A stretch of DNA of 64,000 nt from Spongilla lacustris (lineage: Eukaryota; Porifera; Demospongiae; Spongillida; Spongillidae). The notes below the pieces were generated by a model, which worked only from the letters and a program-made list of their open reading frames with translations, searched no databases and was not told the origin of the DNA. This document shows positions 60,527-64,000 of this stretch, one piece after another. The stretch is taken from contig OX442415.1 in assembly GCA_949361645.1 (NCBI GenBank), forward strand, positions 22,177,790 through 22,241,789, given 5' to 3'. Each line of letters opens with the position of its first letter. Positions within the stretch are counted from its first letter, which is position 1. Both the position numbers and the translations under genes were made by a program.

Positions 60527-61260
60527 TCAATTGTAGCAAAGACACATGGCATCATGGAAAGCACCCTTGTGGAGTGCAAAACCATGATTACTGATTGGCA
60601 GGACTGAAAGCCAAGGTGAGGCACCCTTTTCACTATTGAGATCCATAGATCGCACATGGCAGGATAGCTTTGAGTCGCACAATTCAGAAAAGTGTAATTG
60701 TTGTCTCAATGAGTTAATTGCTGCTTTGGCCTGTTTTTGATCAACAAGGGTGGAGTGAGGAAGGTCCATGCACTGTGACACTATGCAGGAGATGAGAGGA
60801 GCTGTGGTGTTCACCAGTGAGGAGTATTCAAAAGAAGCTGTTGCAGTGGGGTTAGGTAGGGCAAGACCACCAAGGTGTGGTGTGCTGGAAGAGCAAAAAG
60901 GTCCCTTTCAGTATCACTGATGCTGTCATGTCCTGTGATGGAAGCAATGAAATGGAGCCTGACTGTATCTTCAAGTGGCTGGAGAAATGAAGATATGTCT
61001 GGTATGGTGTGAAGGAAGACAGTCAAAACCCCAGACACACCATGAACAGAATCACAGTAGGCAGCATGAGGTTGAGTCTTGGCGATCAAGGATAAGCTGA
61101 AAATGGTAGATGTCCACACTTTCACTTTGTCGCCGATGGAGCTCTCTAGAAATGATCGGCTCCCTAGTGCTGCACCAAGATGGCACTTTCCTTCAGATGT
61201 ACCAATTCTTGTGCCAGAGAATATGTAAACTCTTTGGTAACATAGGTATAGGGGACCACT
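60527..61260 (-). pseudogene. Non-LTR reverse transcriptase C-terminal fragment
   Basis: Read from 61260 down: EGKCHLGAALGSRSFLESS, AKTQPHAAYCDSVHGVSG, FLQPLEDTVRLHFIASITGH, SDTERDLFALPAH, then after a frameshift WLSVLPISNHGFALHKGAF (about 60580). These are the post-YADD, thumb and connection parts of the same retroelement family as at 37.7-39.4 kb and 47.3 kb. The catalytic part and zinc knuckle are missing. Confidence 0.75.
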
Positions 61261-61389
61261 GACACGAGCTCAATAAGTATTTCTCAACACACACAAAAAG
61301 GACTCTGGACACATGTCAGTGCATCACATTACATCATCATGATTACAGTCTATTACACAGCTCCCACTTCTATAGGATACATCCTCATA

Positions 61390-62600
61390 TTCTCTTAATG
61401 TGTGATAAAACAGCCATACCATTCAGGTTCTTTACAGTCCCTAGAAGGGTACCTCCTCTGCTCTATGGGATTTTCACTCTGATCTGACTCACCAGAAAGG
61501 GTTGAACAATCTGCCTCACATGCATCAGACATCTCCTGAGTTTCCTCAGCCTCCTGTTCAATTTGACCTTCCTGGTGCATTTCTTGGGGCTGTTTTGCTA
61601 TTACAACATCCTGAGCATCCTCGACGTCATCTATACTTCAATTGATTGTTCTTCAGCTTTTTGCTCCTTCATTTTTGATACTGACATTGGTACCTCACCA
61701 ACATCATCCTCTGTATCAGCTGCCATGGTCATCAATAGGCTCCTTTGCAGGCCGAGTGACCTTGTGTAACGGAACATCTGGGCTACAAGGCTTGAGGCGG
61801 TCAAAGTGAACAACTTGACGTTGCCTTCTCTTTGCTGTGTGCTGGATCCTGTAAGTGACATCTGAAAGCAGCTGGATAACCTCAAAAGGTCCTTGCCACA
61901 CTCTGTGCAACTTTTTGCAATTGTATCCTTTCTTTCTGGGAACTGCTGAGTTCCACAGCCACACTAAGTCTCCTGTGTTAAACTTTTCACCATGAATCTT
62001 TCTGTCATAATATGCCTTTTGTCATACCAGACTCTGTCCTGTCTTTTCACGTACTTTTTCAAATACATGCCCCAACCTCTTTTGTAGGTTGGCCACATAT
62101 TCACAATGTGAAATGTCATCCTTCTGAAATGTACCACACAAAATGTCAACCGTGCACACTGGTATTATATGCAAAGCAAGCCAACTTGACATGCCTATCC
62201 CAGGTGAAGTGGCAGCCATCCAAAGCTGTAGCCAGAATGTCACATAGTGTCTTATTAAATCTTTCTATTTTACCATTGCAGGCCGGGTGGTATGGTGTTG
62301 TTCTGGTCTTACAAATACCCATAGTTTTGCACATTTTGTCAATCACCTCTGACTCTAATTGTGGGCCCTGGTCTGAATGTAGGTGTTCAATGAATCCATT
62401 CTGGCAGAAGTGCTCCTCCACAAGATTTTTAGCCACAATTTTTTACTTCTTGATTAGGAAGAGCATATGCAGACATATGTTTTTGATTACCCTCATCAGT
62501 ATCTACAAGAGGGCCAAGGAAATCCATTGCAACCATCTGTGCAGGGAACCCAACCTCAATAGGAGTAGTAAGTGCAGCTCTCCTCAGGGTGGTTAAGGCA
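61390..62600 (-). pseudogene. Ty3/Gypsy integrase and C-terminal region
   Basis: From high to low coordinates: VAMDFLGPLVDTDEGN (first catalytic D), FIEHLHSDQGPQLESEV (second D), YHPACNGKIERFNKTL (E), then after a frameshift LQKRLGHVFEKVREK, then LHRVWQGPFEVIQLLSDVTY and VVHFDRLKP (the SH3-like GPF/Y end), and finally RRYPSRDCKEPEWYG. The full DDE triad is recognisable, but stops near 62443 and 62021 and several frameshifts show it is dead. No LTR was identified by eye. Confidence 0.85.
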
Positions 62601-63370
62601 AGCTACACCACAGATTGAGACCTACATGTATATAACCTTATAAAATCAATTGTTTCATGGCTCATTTTTCCTGATCATAATGATGGATGTTTGTATTTTA
62701 TGTTTCTGATGTTCAACCAATCATTATGGATTACATTATAATATGTATTGTCATAGCAACGAGTAAGCGCTTTGCGCGGTCAGTAATTAACAAATTCATA
62801 TAAATTTGACTGTAAAACCAAAATCAAGGTCGTGAAAAGGGTTTTTTACTAGATCAAATTTGCCATATAGTAAAGGGATAGAACACCTGCAGCAGGTACT
62901 GCTAGGGCCAATTGTGCCTCACACAACTTGCGGGAGTTATACGCATAAAACAATACTTAAATCAAAGAAATTTGTATGTACAACAACTTCGTGAACATTT
63001 GGCAAGTAGCCAGATTATTCAAGCCCTTTGGCCCTAGTGAATAAACATAGTCTATGGACCATAGTACTGTACGTATTAATAATAATGTGCAAAATAAACA
63101 ATTTCGAATTTAAGAAAAATGTGCAAACGTAATGATTGCACATTGTAACTCCGCATGCGGCCAAAAATAATTTCAAATGACGCAACAGCTCTCAACAACC
63201 AATGAAACTACGGCGCGCCAATTCAGACAGATGGTCAGTCCGCGATTGTGTATTTCGCTCCAGCAGCGTTTAGGACATTCGAGGATGTACGGTACTGCAT
63301 GTCTTCTACACGCGTGTACGCCTGGTCCGCAACATTATAAAATTGTAACATAGTGCTGGTGTTTCACTGG
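62601..63370. other. No gene recognised
   Basis: Short frames only. Confidence 0.45.
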
Positions 63371-63376
63371 AGGTTG

Positions 63377-63417
63377 CCCGACCTTCGCGTTTGGTCGGAC
63401 CAAACGCGAAGGTTGGG
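63377..63417. repeat. 20-base-arm palindrome
   Basis: 63377-63396 (cccgaccttcgcgtttggtc) is the inverted copy of 63398-63417 with one mismatch and a one-base loop. The half-motif ccaaccttcacgttttgg also appears at 16235-16255, so the half-site may be part of a dispersed element. Confidence 0.8.
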
Positions 63418-63688
63418 CCATGCCCAACTGATTTCACCCCAGGCCCGCCCTCGCTAAGGCAACATGTAGATTCATACACGTATGTAGGGCTTCTGTGACA
63501 TCTACCACAGCATATCATGGCACTATAGCATGCACAAATAATGAATTTTAATGCATGTACAGCAATTTGTACAGCAGCTTGTCTCAGTGATGTAGAGCTC
63601 AGTCAATCTAAGATGGAGAGGAGTTCAGATTAAATTAGCAATTGAAAAATGACATGGTCTATACATAGAATAATAAGTTTGCCTTCTT

Positions 63689-63689
<1 letters not shown>

Positions 63690-63723
<34 letters not shown>

Positions 63724-64000
63724 CACACACACATGCACACCTAGGTGCTTATAAAACCACTCCTATATACACAATGATCAATACCATTACATCTATGCAC
63801 ACATACCCTCCCACACACACTCCTCACTGGTACCATTGCACCACCTCCACTTCCACATACACACAGGTACCATCATACCACTCCCACCACCTCCACTTCC
63901 ACATGGGAAGGAAGGAACATCTTCCATTTTGTGTGGGTGTGAGGGTGTGTGTGTAGTGAGTGTGAGGGAGTGTGTGTAGAGTGGGTGGGTGTGAGGGAGT
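63690..64000. repeat. (CA)n microsatellite and related low-complexity DNA
   Basis: A pure CA run at about 63691-63722, then CA-rich and tccacttccacat-type repeats to 63905, then GTGTGAGGG-type repeats to the window end. Confidence 0.9.

Noticed and set aside
57230..62600. A single Ty3/Gypsy element comprising the 57.2-58.0 kb reverse transcriptase and the 61.4-62.6 kb integrase.
   Set aside because: Both are on the minus strand but in the wrong order for one pol gene, and unrelated sequence lies between; they are separate fragments.

Overview
The window reads as nuclear DNA of an early-branching animal, most plausibly a demosponge (inference). The support is short exons with GT-AG introns, receptor tyrosine kinases (RTKs), Ig-like, fibronectin III and YWTD beta-propeller ectodomain exons, a seven-helix receptor, Roc-COR and death-fold exons, an actin relic, very frequent acatgta-type motifs, and a heavy load of decayed DNA transposons and retroelements. 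There is no sign of operons, tRNA or rRNA genes. One 200-base assembly gap lies at 41855-42054.

Layout. 0-2.6 kb (+): the 3' part of a Roc-COR/death-domain gene; its Roc-COR part carries in-frame stops while its death-fold tail splices cleanly. 2.66-5.86 kb: a TTAA-flanked DNA transposon with a decayed minus-strand protein. 6.5-7.0 kb: retroelement relic. 8.9-14.3 kb: AT-rich repeats with a duplicated exon-like segment and a foldback element. 15.6-19.9 kb (+): Ig-like, fibronectin III and Ser/Thr/Pro linker exons, all in phase 1. 17.8-19.0 kb: a 1.2-kb palindrome. 20.4-20.85 kb: actin and death-domain relics. 23.06-23.93 kb (-): an intact single-exon seven-helix receptor gene. 25.5-26.3 kb: a terminal-inverted-repeat element. 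26.4-31.7 kb (+): RTK copy A, with a Frizzled-like cysteine-rich exon and a broken kinase. 32.7-33.2 and 37.7-39.4 kb: fragments of a non-LTR retroelement with a restriction-like endonuclease. 39.74-40.44 kb: a hAT-like non-autonomous element. 42.2-45.8 kb (-): four phase-consistent terminal exons of an unidentified gene, with a foldback element, the gap and a 0.7-kb polypurine tract in its introns. 46.8-47.6 kb: Ty3/Gypsy and non-LTR relics. 48.9-51.15 kb (+): YWTD beta-propeller exons and a repeat-rich linker. 53.1-56.6 kb (+): RTK copy B, with an intact kinase. 57.2-62.6 kb: Gypsy and non-LTR fragments plus a third partial copy of the RTK upstream region.

How the genes relate. The 48.9-51.15 kb exons join in phase to the transmembrane and kinase exons of copy B, giving a likely Sevenless/ROS-like receptor (propeller, linker, membrane helix, kinase). 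The Ig-like/FN3/linker exons at 15.6-19.9 kb end in the phase needed by the membrane exon of copy A, which is now a pseudogene. One kinase cassette thus appears to have been duplicated about 25 kb apart behind two different ectodomains. Copy A keeps the Frizzled-like exon and lost its kinase; copy B keeps the kinase and lost most of the Frizzled-like exon.

All calls were made by eye from reading frames, splice sites and remembered family motifs; no database search was run.
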